Positions 14,815 to 20,762 of a stretch of 20,762 nt of DNA are shown in pieces. The DNA is from a virus. Positions within the stretch are counted from its first letter, which is position 1. Each line of letters begins with the position of its first letter. Made by a program: the position numbers and the translations under genes. The notes under the pieces were generated by a model. That model was not told the origin of the DNA. It saw only the letters and a list, made by a program, of their open reading frames with translations, and did not search any database. The stretch covers positions 1-20,762 of the IMG/VR virus record IMGVR_UViG_3300037325_000303, one strand, 5' to 3'.

Positions 14815-15806
14815 GCCACATTCTCCATCTTGGACACCAGGTCACTGATCTTTCCGGCGTGACCGGATTGATCAGCATCGACGCCGCGGGCTTCGATCCG
14901 GCCTATGACGTCAACACCATCAAAATCATCGCGAACAACGGATCGTCCGTACCGTTCACAGCCACATGGGCGGAGCCAACGGGCGATGTCTGGGTCGGGT
15001 TCCGATACCGGGCACCGTCGATCAACGCTCATATCATCGCGCAAGACGGCATCTTCCTCGAGTTCTACGACGCCGCGAACCGGCAGGTCGCCCTTGTCCG
15101 GACCGAGCGCGACGATGAGAGGTACCGCGCCATGGCTGTTGGCGACACCAGTGTCGACGGCGCTTCCTCCTTCGTCGCGGCCACGAACCAGGCCTACTGG
15201 ATAGATGCGAAGATCGCCGTCGGCGCGGACATCTCGATCGAGTTCTATGTAGATGGTGTGCTCCACAGCAGCGTAACCGCCGCAAACACCGGTGGTAAGG
15301 GACGGCCCGTACGATGCGTCTGGCGCAACCTCTACCTCTTCGATTTCTACAACGCGGCGACTTGGTACTATGCCCACATCGCCGTCCTTGACGGCGTCTC
15401 GACCATCGGGCGGCGGTTTGCGCGGCGCACGCCCGATCTGGTCGCGACCTATGACGCCTTCTCAGGCGGGGTCGATGCGGTGAAGGACGGCGATATTGCC
15501 ACCCGCGCCGCGAGCGACATCGCCGGTCAGCGCCTGTCGTTTTCGCTGGCGGGGCCAACGGGTCCTGCGGGGGCCTCAACCATCGCGGGCGTGCATGTGA
15601 AGCAACTGGCCCAGCTCGGGACAGCAGGACCGACGGGCGTCGCGGGGTTCCTACGGATTGGCGGGGTGGATTATGATGCGTCGCCAGGCACGCCGTCGCC
15701 GAATATGGCCAGTCCGGTCTATTCGACCTGGGACGTGAACCCGGCCGACAGCACACCCTGGACCACGGCCGCGCTGCCGACGGAAGCCGGGATCGTCTCG
15801 ACATGA
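14811..15806 (+). CDS. Tail fibre-like / receptor-binding protein with collagen-like pieces
   Basis: This 331-residue protein starts at ATG 14811, overlapping the tip protein stop (ATGA). A longer reading from 14751 would lie inside the repeats of the tip gene and is not favoured. Residues about 1-220 are beta-rich with many aromatic residues, for example FLEFYDAANRQVALVRTERD and IEFYVDGVLHSSVTAANTGG. This resembles the jelly-roll (LamG-like) folds used by phage fibres to bind surface glycans. Residues 248-254 (GPTGPAG) and 270-279 (GTAGPTGVAG) are short collagen-like runs, common in trimeric fibres. It is the last gene before the lysis module. Receptor binding is inferred from place and composition. 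Confidence 0.65.
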   Translation: MSHILHLGHQVTDLSGVTGLISIDAAGFDPAYDVNTIKIIANNGSSVPFTATWAEPTGDVWVGFRYRAPSINAHIIAQDGIFLEFYDAANRQVALVRTERDDERYRAMAVGDTSVDGASSFVAATNQAYWIDAKIAVGADISIEFYVDGVLHSSVTAANTGGKGRPVRCVWRNLYLFDFYNAATWYYAHIAVLDGVSTIGRRFARRTPDLVATYDAFSGGVDAVKDGDIATRAASDIAGQRLSFSLAGPTGPAGASTIAGVHVKQLAQLGTAGPTGVAGFLRIGGVDYDASPGTPSPNMASPVYSTWDVNPADSTPWTTAALPTEAGIVST

Positions 15807-16093
15807 CGCCACCCCGCGCCAATCATGGCGACATGCGCATGTCCGAGATCGAATTCCAGGCCATGCTGACACGCGCTGCCGAAGCGGGTGCCAAACGCGC
15901 GCTGGCCGATGCTGGAATCGATGGCAAGGACGCGGCCCTCGACATCCGCGATCTGCGCTCGCTGCTGGACTGCATCCGTTTCGTGCGGCGAACGGCCGTT
16001 CAGACGGCTGTTCATCTGATCACCACTGGCGTGATGCTGGCGCTCCTCGCCGGGATCGCCCTGAAGTTGAAGATCTTCGGTGGCGGTCCGTAA
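15803..16093 (+). CDS. Small membrane protein, DUF6127-like; possible holin
   Basis: This 96-residue protein starts at 15803 with an ATGA overlap. The N-terminal half is helical and charged, with MSEIEFQAMLTRAAEAGAKR and DAALDIRDLRSLLD. Residues about 66-90 (AVHLITTGVMLALLAGIALK) form a single membrane segment, followed by a short basic-to-glycine tail. I associate this pattern with DUF6127 proteins next to phage endolysins. No other holin candidate is visible between the fibre and the endolysin, so a holin role is possible, but one membrane segment is few for most holins. An inner methionine (residue 13, MSEIEF) could also be the start. Confidence 0.72.
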   Translation: MTPPRANHGDMRMSEIEFQAMLTRAAEAGAKRALADAGIDGKDAALDIRDLRSLLDCIRFVRRTAVQTAVHLITTGVMLALLAGIALKLKIFGGGP

Positions 16094-16124
16094 TCGCGCG
16101 CCGAAACTATATTCTTACTCACCC

Positions 16125-16149
16125 AAACCCGCCCATGTGGCGGGTTTTT
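16125..16149 (+). terminator. Intrinsic terminator-like hairpin before the endolysin
   Basis: AAACCCGCC (16125-16133) pairs perfectly with GGCGGGTTT (16139-16147) around a five-base loop, and the run of five T residues (16145-16149) ends the structure. It lies 32 bases after the stop of the small membrane protein and just before the endolysin ribosome site (16157-16161). It may terminate part of the structural transcript and delay or lower endolysin expression, with an antitermination mechanism allowing read-through. Confidence 0.55.
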
Positions 16150-16166
16150 CGTTTCTGGAGGACACC

Positions 16167-16841
16167 ATGAACACGACCTTCTACGAGCATTGGCGCGACG
16201 TGCCGGACGACACTTGGCGTTGGCCGAATTTCTCGCCCGCCGAAATCGCCTGCCGCGGTACCGGCAAGCTGCTGATCAACGAACCTGCGCTGGATAAGCT
16301 TCAGGCGCTGCGCGACCGGCTGGGCAAGCCGCTGATCGTCCGCTCGGCCTATCGCAGTCCTGAACACAACCGCGCCGTCGGTGGCGCGACGCGGTCCAAA
16401 CACATGGACGGCGCAGCCTTCGACATTGCTATGTCAAACCACGACCCCGTTGCATTTGAGGCGGCGGCACGCGCTGTCGGCTTCCTTGGGTTCGGCTTCT
16501 ATCCGCGCTCGGGTTTCATCCATGTTGATCTCGGCCCTGCGCGCCAATGGGGCGAGCGCTTCCCAGTCCGCGCGACTGCCTTCGCTACGGAATCCCTGAA
16601 GGCGCGCGAAGTGCTGGCCGACAGCCGTACCATGAAGGGCGGCGGGGCCGCAGGTGTCGCGACGCTGGGCGCGGCGGGGGTTGAGGTCGCGCAGAGCGTC
16701 CTGGCCGAAACTCAATCAGCAATATTGCCGCTGGTGCCCTACCTCGACACCCTGCGCTGGGTGTTCATCGCCGTGGCCCTCGTGGGGATTGCGGTCACGA
16801 TCTATGCGCGGCTTGATGACTGGAAGCGGGGGCAGCGATGA
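16167..16841 (+). CDS. Endolysin, M15 D,D-carboxypeptidase family, with C-terminal membrane segment
   Basis: This 224-residue enzyme probably cuts peptide cross-links of the cell wall. The zinc site of the M15A group is visible: His79 and Asp86 in SKHMDGAAFDI, and His119 with Asp121 in GFIHVDLG. The arginine-rich lead-in SAYRSPEHNRAVGG is also typical. The start at 16167 has a strong GGAGG at 16157-16161; the longer reading from 16080 would run through the terminator-like hairpin. Beyond the catalytic domain (about 1-135), residues 195-214 (LRWVFIAVALVGIAVTIYAR) form a membrane helix, followed by a basic tail. No N-terminal signal is seen. The C-terminal anchor suggests membrane attachment, or a built-in holin-like helper. 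The stop overlaps the spanin start (ATGA, 16838-16841). Confidence 0.87.
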   Translation: MNTTFYEHWRDVPDDTWRWPNFSPAEIACRGTGKLLINEPALDKLQALRDRLGKPLIVRSAYRSPEHNRAVGGATRSKHMDGAAFDIAMSNHDPVAFEAAARAVGFLGFGFYPRSGFIHVDLGPARQWGERFPVRATAFATESLKAREVLADSRTMKGGGAAGVATLGAAGVEVAQSVLAETQSAILPLVPYLDTLRWVFIAVALVGIAVTIYARLDDWKRGQR

Positions 16842-17095
16842 TCGGGGCGTTGTTCGGTGGGATTATCGCCAGCCCATGGGCACGGACTGCGCTGCGCTAC
16901 GGCGCTGTCGCCCTTGCCATCCTGCTGTTCCTGCTGTCGATCCGCCGCTCCGGCGAAAGCGTCGGGCGGCTGGCAGAACGTTTAGAGTCCACGGAGAAAG
17001 CCAATGACGTACAACGCCGGATGCTGGAAGCGGCGGCTCGCCGTCCTCGTGATCGCGATGATCTTGTTGACCGGCTGCGGGGCGGTGGGTTCTGA
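16838..17095 (+). CDS. Inner-membrane spanin (Rz-like)
   Basis: This 85-residue protein has one membrane helix at about residues 20-35 (RYGAVALAILLFLLSI) followed by a charged, helical periplasmic part (RLAERLESTEKANDVQRRML). That is the layout of an Rz-type inner-membrane spanin, which joins an outer-membrane lipoprotein to fuse the two membranes in the last step of lysis. It overlaps the endolysin stop by ATGA. The lipoprotein gene begins inside it in another frame at 17004, the classic Rz/Rz1 nested arrangement. It is shorter than lambda Rz (153 residues), but small spanins are common. The call rests mainly on layout and the nested partner. Confidence 0.78.
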   Translation: MIGALFGGIIASPWARTALRYGAVALAILLFLLSIRRSGESVGRLAERLESTEKANDVQRRMLEAAARRPRDRDDLVDRLRGGGF

Positions 17096-17261
17096 CGCCC
17101 CGCCCAGCGCATGCACACCCGTGGTGGAGTACAGCCGGCCTGAGCAGGCGCGCGTGGCCGACGAAGTGGCCAGGCTGCCGGAGAACGCCGCGATCATCGG
17201 CTGGCTCGCGGATTATGCCGCCATGCGGGACCAGGCACGCGCCTGTCAACGGCGGGGATGA
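17004..17261 (+). CDS. Outer-membrane spanin lipoprotein (Rz1-like)
   Basis: This 85-residue protein has a lipoprotein signal: basic WKRRLA, hydrophobic VLVIAMILL, then a lipobox LLTGC with Cys25 as the lipid-bearing residue. The mature part is about 60 residues. It starts within the Rz-like gene in a different frame, with GGAG about eight bases upstream of the ATG, and continues past its end. Overlap with an inner-membrane spanin plus a lipobox is strong evidence for an o-spanin. Two further cysteines (in SACTPV and ACQRR) could form a disulfide. Its stop overlaps the next gene's ATG (17258-17261). Confidence 0.82.
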   Translation: MTYNAGCWKRRLAVLVIAMILLTGCGAVGSDAPPSACTPVVEYSRPEQARVADEVARLPENAAIIGWLADYAAMRDQARACQRRG

Positions 17262-17689
17262 ATCGGATCACGATAGAATTCATGGCGCAAATAGTCGGCG
17301 TCCACTACTCTTGCAGCATGAAACATGACGACGAAAAGCGGATCGCAGCCAAGCTCGCCAAGACAATGGCGATGCTCTGCGTACGCAACACCCACCTCGA
17401 GACCATCCACGCGGGCAAGGTACCGATCACTAGGACCGGCGACTGGAGCGACGTCACCGTGGTGGATGCCGAGGGTAACCGTATCCCTTGGACCGCGGTC
17501 TCCCATATCAGCGACGATGAAATGAGAAGCCTGATGCGGGACATCGTCAACCGGCTCTACACATTTCATTTGTGCGCCGACGATCCTGGGCTGCAGGCCG
17601 AGATCGAAAAGTGGATGGCGGTTGCGGGAAAGTGGGCCGAGCCGGAAATCGATCCTCGGATGATCGGTGGCAAAGTCGAGCAGCGCTAA
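17258..17689 (+). CDS. Conserved-looking protein of unknown function after the lysis genes
   Basis: A 143-residue soluble protein starting at 17258 with an ATGA overlap. A shorter start at 17318 (MKHDDEKRIAAKLAKTMAML) is also possible and looks more like a natural N-terminus, but it has no ribosome site. The body has ETIHAGKVPITRTGDWSDVT and VVDAEGNRIPW, then a helical section ISDDEMRSLMRDIVNRLYTF. The last quarter is acidic and Trp-rich (EKWMAVAGKWAEPEIDP). No catalytic motif, membrane segment or DNA-binding motif is recognised. Its place as the last phage-strand gene is typical for small accessory proteins of prophages. Confidence 0.7.
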   Translation: MNRITIEFMAQIVGVHYSCSMKHDDEKRIAAKLAKTMAMLCVRNTHLETIHAGKVPITRTGDWSDVTVVDAEGNRIPWTAVSHISDDEMRSLMRDIVNRLYTFHLCADDPGLQAEIEKWMAVAGKWAEPEIDPRMIGGKVEQR

Positions 17690-17804
17690 AACCCACCGGC
17701 ATAGCTGTAACATCGCAGTACACGCTCGTGCCGTGTAGTGGGCCACAAACCCGCCCCGACCACGGTATTAAGATACCCCGCCAACAATGATCCATGACGC
17801 GATA
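17690..17804. other. Gap between convergent genes; weak hairpins only
   Basis: This 115-base stretch separates the end of the plus-strand phage operon from two minus-strand genes. TACACG (17719-17724) pairs with CGTGTA (17732-17737), and GGTAT (17764-17768) with ATACC (17773-17777). Neither is followed by a T run on either strand, so no real terminator can be called. It is a natural place for the phage-cargo or phage-host border, but no attachment repeat can be recognised without the other end. Confidence 0.3.
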
Positions 17805-18350
17805 TTATCTGTCCTTGTCCGGATCCCTAATGATCACGCTCGGCTCGTCATAAACCTGACTCTCGTCCATGAAAGTGAGCCGCATACCCCATCCTGCAAA
17901 AGGTTTGATCAATGACAAGAAGGCGTCGGCGTCCAATTCTTCATCGTCGACATAGACGACCAAGTTGCCATCTTCGTCATCGGACAAATGGCAGCGCAGC
18001 ACTTGTCCTCTTACAGACCAATGTTGAAAATCCTCAAGCCATTCAATTTGTGGCCGTCCTCTTGGAACTTCTACCGGCCGATTGGCTGGGTCCGCGACAC
18101 TTGCGTCTTGCGCGGCGATTATGTCATTGAATACCTCAAGGACCTCAGCGTCGCTCATGTTTTGCAACATAGGCCCCAAGAGCAAACGTGTTATGCCGTA
18201 GGCAGTATCAGCATGTTCGATGATCGCATATTCACCATCACGCGAAATATGCACTTGATTGATTGTGGCTTGTGGGGGGCGTCGCAAACGCAAAGCTGTG
18301 CTCCAGATGTTCTGTTGGGTTTCCATGTCTTTTTGACCGGCTGTTTTCAT
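17805..18350 (-). CDS. Unknown 181-residue protein downstream of the BrxL-like gene
   Basis: No family is recognised. The protein is soluble and acidic. It has an N-terminal part with TALRLRRPPQATINQVHISR and EYAIIEHADTAYGITRLLLG. A later region has WLEDFQHWSVRGQVLRCHLS and then NLVVYVDDEELDADAFLSL. The C-terminus reads IKPFAGWGMRLTFMDESQVY and ends in DPDKDR. Alternating beta and acidic stretches suggest a small alpha/beta binding protein. The start may be at 18350 or at 18326 (METQQNIW); neither has a good ribosome site. It lies 106 bases after the BrxL-like gene on the same strand, with a possible promoter of its own between them. It could be a helper or modulator of that gene, or unrelated cargo; position is the only link. 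Confidence 0.7.
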   Translation of the reverse strand: MKTAGQKDMETQQNIWSTALRLRRPPQATINQVHISRDGEYAIIEHADTAYGITRLLLGPMLQNMSDAEVLEVFNDIIAAQDASVADPANRPVEVPRGRPQIEWLEDFQHWSVRGQVLRCHLSDDEDGNLVVYVDDEELDADAFLSLIKPFAGWGMRLTFMDESQVYDEPSVIIRDPDKDR

Positions 18351-18405
18351 TGATGGCCATATGGTTCAGACCGTGCAATCTTAACCGTCGAACTGCGCGA
18401 TCTCG

Positions 18406-18434
18406 ATCACAAGATGTGGTGGCGCCGGAGTCAA
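18406..18434 (-). promoter_or_regulatory. Possible sigma-70-type promoter for the 181-residue gene
   Basis: Reading the minus strand, TTGACT (complement of 18429-18434) is followed after exactly 17 bases by TGTGAT (complement of 18406-18411). The -35 box matches the consensus at five of six positions and the -10 box at four. The distance to the ATG at 18350 would leave a leader of about 50 bases. The match is by eye and could be chance. Confidence 0.35.
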
Positions 18435-18456
18435 AGGTATAAACTTTATCTCTCTA

Positions 18457-20565
18457 TTATTTTTTGGGTGGTTGGTTCTGAAAAATATCCACCTTTGTTT
18501 CAAGGCACTTACGAAAACTAAAATCGTTTGTGCCAATTTCAAACCAACTCCCAGGGCGTTGATAAAAATCTAACCCCCGCCCAATCTTGATAATCCACCC
18601 ATTATCAAGGCGAATCTCCCGATCATGCATGTTTGAATTTAATTTTATTTCAAGAATTACATCAATTTCCAACAAACTCTGCTTTAAATCAGACAACTTT
18701 TTATCGATCTCTGCTAGCTGCGTGTTGTCGTCGTACCCAGTTACCAGCTCGATCTTCTTGACTGATCCCGTCTTAATTACGGTTTCGCAAAATCTCACAA
18801 AATTTTGAATTTGGTGCTGAAGTCGGATATAAGGATCCTCAATAATCACCGCTCGCGCGCCACGAAGATAAGGTCCAATGATTGACTCGTAACTGTGCCC
18901 CGTGTCGCCGTACATTATGGTGAAGTGCTGTTCGAGAGCTTCGGCACGGACAGGATCTACTTCATCTACTTCGCGCGGCGCAGGTGATGCGGGACTGATC
19001 GAAGCTTCAGTGGTTACGTCCACCGACGTTGCTACATCATCGGGATGCGGGTCCGTCTCATCTGAAACGCTCAACCTTCTTCGGGTCGGTTGTTGTGTGG
19101 CCGCGGCGTTCTTCGATTCCGGACAGTATACAACAATCTCTCGACCTTCTGAGCTGAAGTAGGAAAGATTGATTTGGGCAAACTCGTCATCCGGTTTGCG
19201 TTTATTCATCTGCTCCTTAACGCGGCGGCGGCACTCACACGCGTAGGCCACGTACTCTTCGAATTCAACATCGCTCGGCGCGCCATCGGGATGAAGTATC
19301 TTCAAAATTGCCGATACGGTTTTTTTGATACCTTTCTCATCACGTCCCTCTACCGCTTTTCCCAATCGAATGCGGCGGTTTACCTCCTCATACCGATTCG
19401 TATGTTTGAACTGATAATGAAATGCCTCTGCGAGATAGTCAGTGATAAACCCGTACCGGCTGGTTAGAGAAGAACTACTATTTTTAGGCAGCTCCCAGCC
19501 AGGAATATAGGCTGCAAATCGGTCCATTATAGCCAAGTCAAATTCAGGCGGAAGCGGCTGGAAGAGATCATACTCTGTCGAGTTGACAACCTGACTAACC
19601 GACAGATCAATATTACCTACAAAGCTAAGGCTGGCATCTGCGATAACTTCAGCACCGCGAGAAAACCGCCCATTCGCCATGAAGTCCTTCATGATTTGGA
19701 TCGTGTCTGGATCCCGTATTTTTATTCCTCCCACCTCATCAAACGCTACGGTGTCCCAATAGCCAACTAAGCCAACTTTGCGGCGAGCATTATTGTAAAA
19801 GAGCGTCGCCTTTGTCGCTTGTCCTCCCGATATGAGGGTGGCATAGGGAGAAAATTCACTGAAAAAATACGACTTCCCAGTCCCACGGGGACCCAGTTCG
19901 ATATAATTATAATTAGATTCTACTAGTGGAGCCAAACGAGCTACGAAGTGCATCTTGACGCGCTGCGAGAGCTTAGCTGACTCCAATCCAACTGATCTCA
20001 TGATTACGTCGAGCCACTGATCTCGAGTGAAAGACCTACGCCCCTCCGCATACTGTTTGAAATCAAAGCGGGAAAGTTGAATTGGCCGAAGGTCCTCTAT
20101 GTAGAAGGCATAGTGGTCTTCTTCGATGTCGTTGTGCGCAAGTGTAACCTCTGCCCAGATTCCGCCTTCCAGGAGCCGTTCGTTGTCCCGGTAGAACTTT
20201 TCACCGATTGCGATCCGCTGCGAGTTGAAGTTCTCTAATGATGCCCAATGGCGCTTTTCTTTCTCGACGTAACGAACGTGAACCTTGTCAATAAACCGAT
20301 GCTTGCCCTTGGTTGCGACTTTTGATTGGGCAGAATTTGCCTCGTCGGGCCTCACGTAATTGTCCTGAAGGGTTGCAAGTACAGCCTCCATACCTGCGTC
20401 CATTTCTGCCTGGTCGTCACTTGCGCAGAAACGTGCCAAGAGAAACTCAAGCACGAAAGTCGGTATGTTGGTGCCCTTCTTGATCCGATGAAGCAGATCT
20501 TTTCGAATAACCTTGCCATCGAAGGTTGACGTTAGGTGTTGGTCCAGTTCATCCATGTCGTTCAT
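18457..20565 (-). CDS. BrxL-like AAA+ protein with C-terminal MIT_C (PLD-like) domain instead of Lon protease
   Basis: A 702-residue fusion. Residues 1-490 follow BrxL of BREX phage defence almost motif by motif: FDGKVIRKDLLHRIKKGTNI, CASDD, NYVRPDEA, then Walker A GPRGTGKS (225-232), Walker B AFDE (274-277), FVGNID with Asn318, and DRFAAYIPGWELPK with Arg349. BrxL proteins assemble as ring-shaped ATPases on DNA. Ordinary BrxL then has a Lon-type protease domain; none is present here. Residues about 490-541 are a Pro/Ser/Thr/Asp-rich linker. Residues 542-702 read as an MIT_C domain: VIIEDPYIRLQHQIQNFVRF, NMHDREIRLDNGWIIKIGRG, LDFYQRPGSWF and ETKVDIFQNQ closely parallel the C-terminus of eukaryotic MITD1. 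That domain has a phospholipase D-like fold and binds membranes. The gene is AT-rich (18 of 60 bases from 18601 are G/C). No other brx/pgl gene is visible. Start at 20565 or ATG 20556. Confidence 0.9.
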   Translation of the reverse strand: MNDMDELDQHLTSTFDGKVIRKDLLHRIKKGTNIPTFVLEFLLARFCASDDQAEMDAGMEAVLATLQDNYVRPDEANSAQSKVATKGKHRFIDKVHVRYVEKEKRHWASLENFNSQRIAIGEKFYRDNERLLEGGIWAEVTLAHNDIEEDHYAFYIEDLRPIQLSRFDFKQYAEGRRSFTRDQWLDVIMRSVGLESAKLSQRVKMHFVARLAPLVESNYNYIELGPRGTGKSYFFSEFSPYATLISGGQATKATLFYNNARRKVGLVGYWDTVAFDEVGGIKIRDPDTIQIMKDFMANGRFSRGAEVIADASLSFVGNIDLSVSQVVNSTEYDLFQPLPPEFDLAIMDRFAAYIPGWELPKNSSSSLTSRYGFITDYLAEAFHYQFKHTNRYEEVNRRIRLGKAVEGRDEKGIKKTVSAILKILHPDGAPSDVEFEEYVAYACECRRRVKEQMNKRKPDDEFAQINLSYFSSEGREIVVYCPESKNAAATQQPTRRRLSVSDETDPHPDDVATSVDVTTEASISPASPAPREVDEVDPVRAEALEQHFTIMYGDTGHSYESIIGPYLRGARAVIIEDPYIRLQHQIQNFVRFCETVIKTGSVKKIELVTGYDDNTQLAEIDKKLSDLKQSLLEIDVILEIKLNSNMHDREIRLDNGWIIKIGRGLDFYQRPGSWFEIGTNDFSFRKCLETKVDIFQNQPPKK

Positions 20566-20762
20566 ACGGTATAGTCCGTCTCAAGATTAAGCGTGCTAAG
20601 GCTCGCCAGTGTTGTTGGGTTCAAGGCCTTTATCAAGAATTTTCGTAACTGCCCAGCATGACTGGCTGAGCCTCTGGGGCGATCAGATATTCAGCCGAGG
20701 CGCAGTTGTGCGATCAACTGATCTGACGGTTTCATCAGGGTTTCGATGACAGACCAACCCTG
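20566..20762 (-). other. Upstream region of the BrxL-like gene; possible end of another gene
   Basis: No sure feature. On the minus strand the frame from the right edge is open to a TGA at 20691-20693 and would end in SVIETLMKPSDQLIAQLRLG, which could be the C-terminus of a further gene in the same direction. At 24 codons, this may be chance. The 125 bases between it and the BrxL-like start contain no convincing promoter; a GCTCAGC/GCTGGGC stem-loop with one G-T pair lies at about 20651-20671. Confidence 0.25.

Noticed and set aside
17988-18353. 121-residue plus-strand frame within the 181-residue gene
   Set aside because: Cys/Trp-rich product without a start signal; the minus frame is longer and better balanced in composition.
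1-20762. tRNA genes, CRISPR arrays, insertion sequences or attachment repeats
   Set aside because: None was seen by eye: no regular short direct repeats with spacers, no transposase-like frame, no convincing tRNA arm set (a GGTTCAAGG at 20618-20630 lacks the rest of a tRNA), and only one side of any prophage border could be present.

Overview
The window is most likely a prophage, or the late arm of a temperate siphovirus, in a GC-rich alphaproteobacterium, probably of the Rhodobacterales. This rests on GC-rich coding (a hand count of 60 bases from 9121 gives 43 G/C), on phage families that I associate with Rhodobacter/Paracoccus-type prophages (DUF6441-like, DUF6127-like, DUF2163/BR0599), and on a lambda-like gene order. 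No integrase, terminase, portal or attachment site is visible, so prophage status is an inference.

Layout. Bases 1-3502 hold the head end: a decoration protein (5'-truncated), a lambda E-type major capsid protein, an FII-like joining protein and a DUF6441-like protein. Bases 4428-8968 hold the tail tube module: terminator-like protein, tail tube, tail assembly chaperone with a clear -1 frameshift site (A AAA AAC at 6148-6154), and tape measure. Bases 8961-15806 hold the tail tip: an unknown distal-tail protein, a BR0599-type four-cysteine protein, two small proteins, a 1117-residue J-like tip protein with an inserted von Willebrand A domain, and a fibre-like protein. Bases 15803-17261 hold the lysis module: a small membrane protein, an M15 peptidase endolysin with a C-terminal membrane segment, and overlapping Rz/Rz1-type spanins. 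An unknown gene follows to 17689. Most late genes overlap by ATGA, GTGA or TGATG, which points to one translationally coupled operon.

Four kinds of cargo run on the opposite strand. (1) An Xre/MbcA-ParS antitoxin with a RES toxin sits between capsid and joining genes (1384-2500). (2) An AT-rich gene for a protein with a TBP-like N-terminus and a HEPN RNase C-terminus, laid out like RnlA, sits between the DUF6441-like and terminator genes (3575-4336). (3) A 181-residue unknown protein lies after the phage operon (17805-18350). (4) A 702-residue protein (18457-20565) has the N-terminal and AAA+ parts of BrxL from BREX phage defence, but the Lon protease half is absent. In its place is a domain closely resembling the C-terminal MIT_C (phospholipase D-like fold) domain of eukaryotic MITD1.

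The window therefore looks like phage structural genes carrying several defence or toxin genes. The BrxL-MIT_C fusion is the best candidate for an undescribed system. The HEPN gene and the two right-hand minus-strand genes are visibly richer in A+T than the phage genes, as expected for separately acquired cargo.
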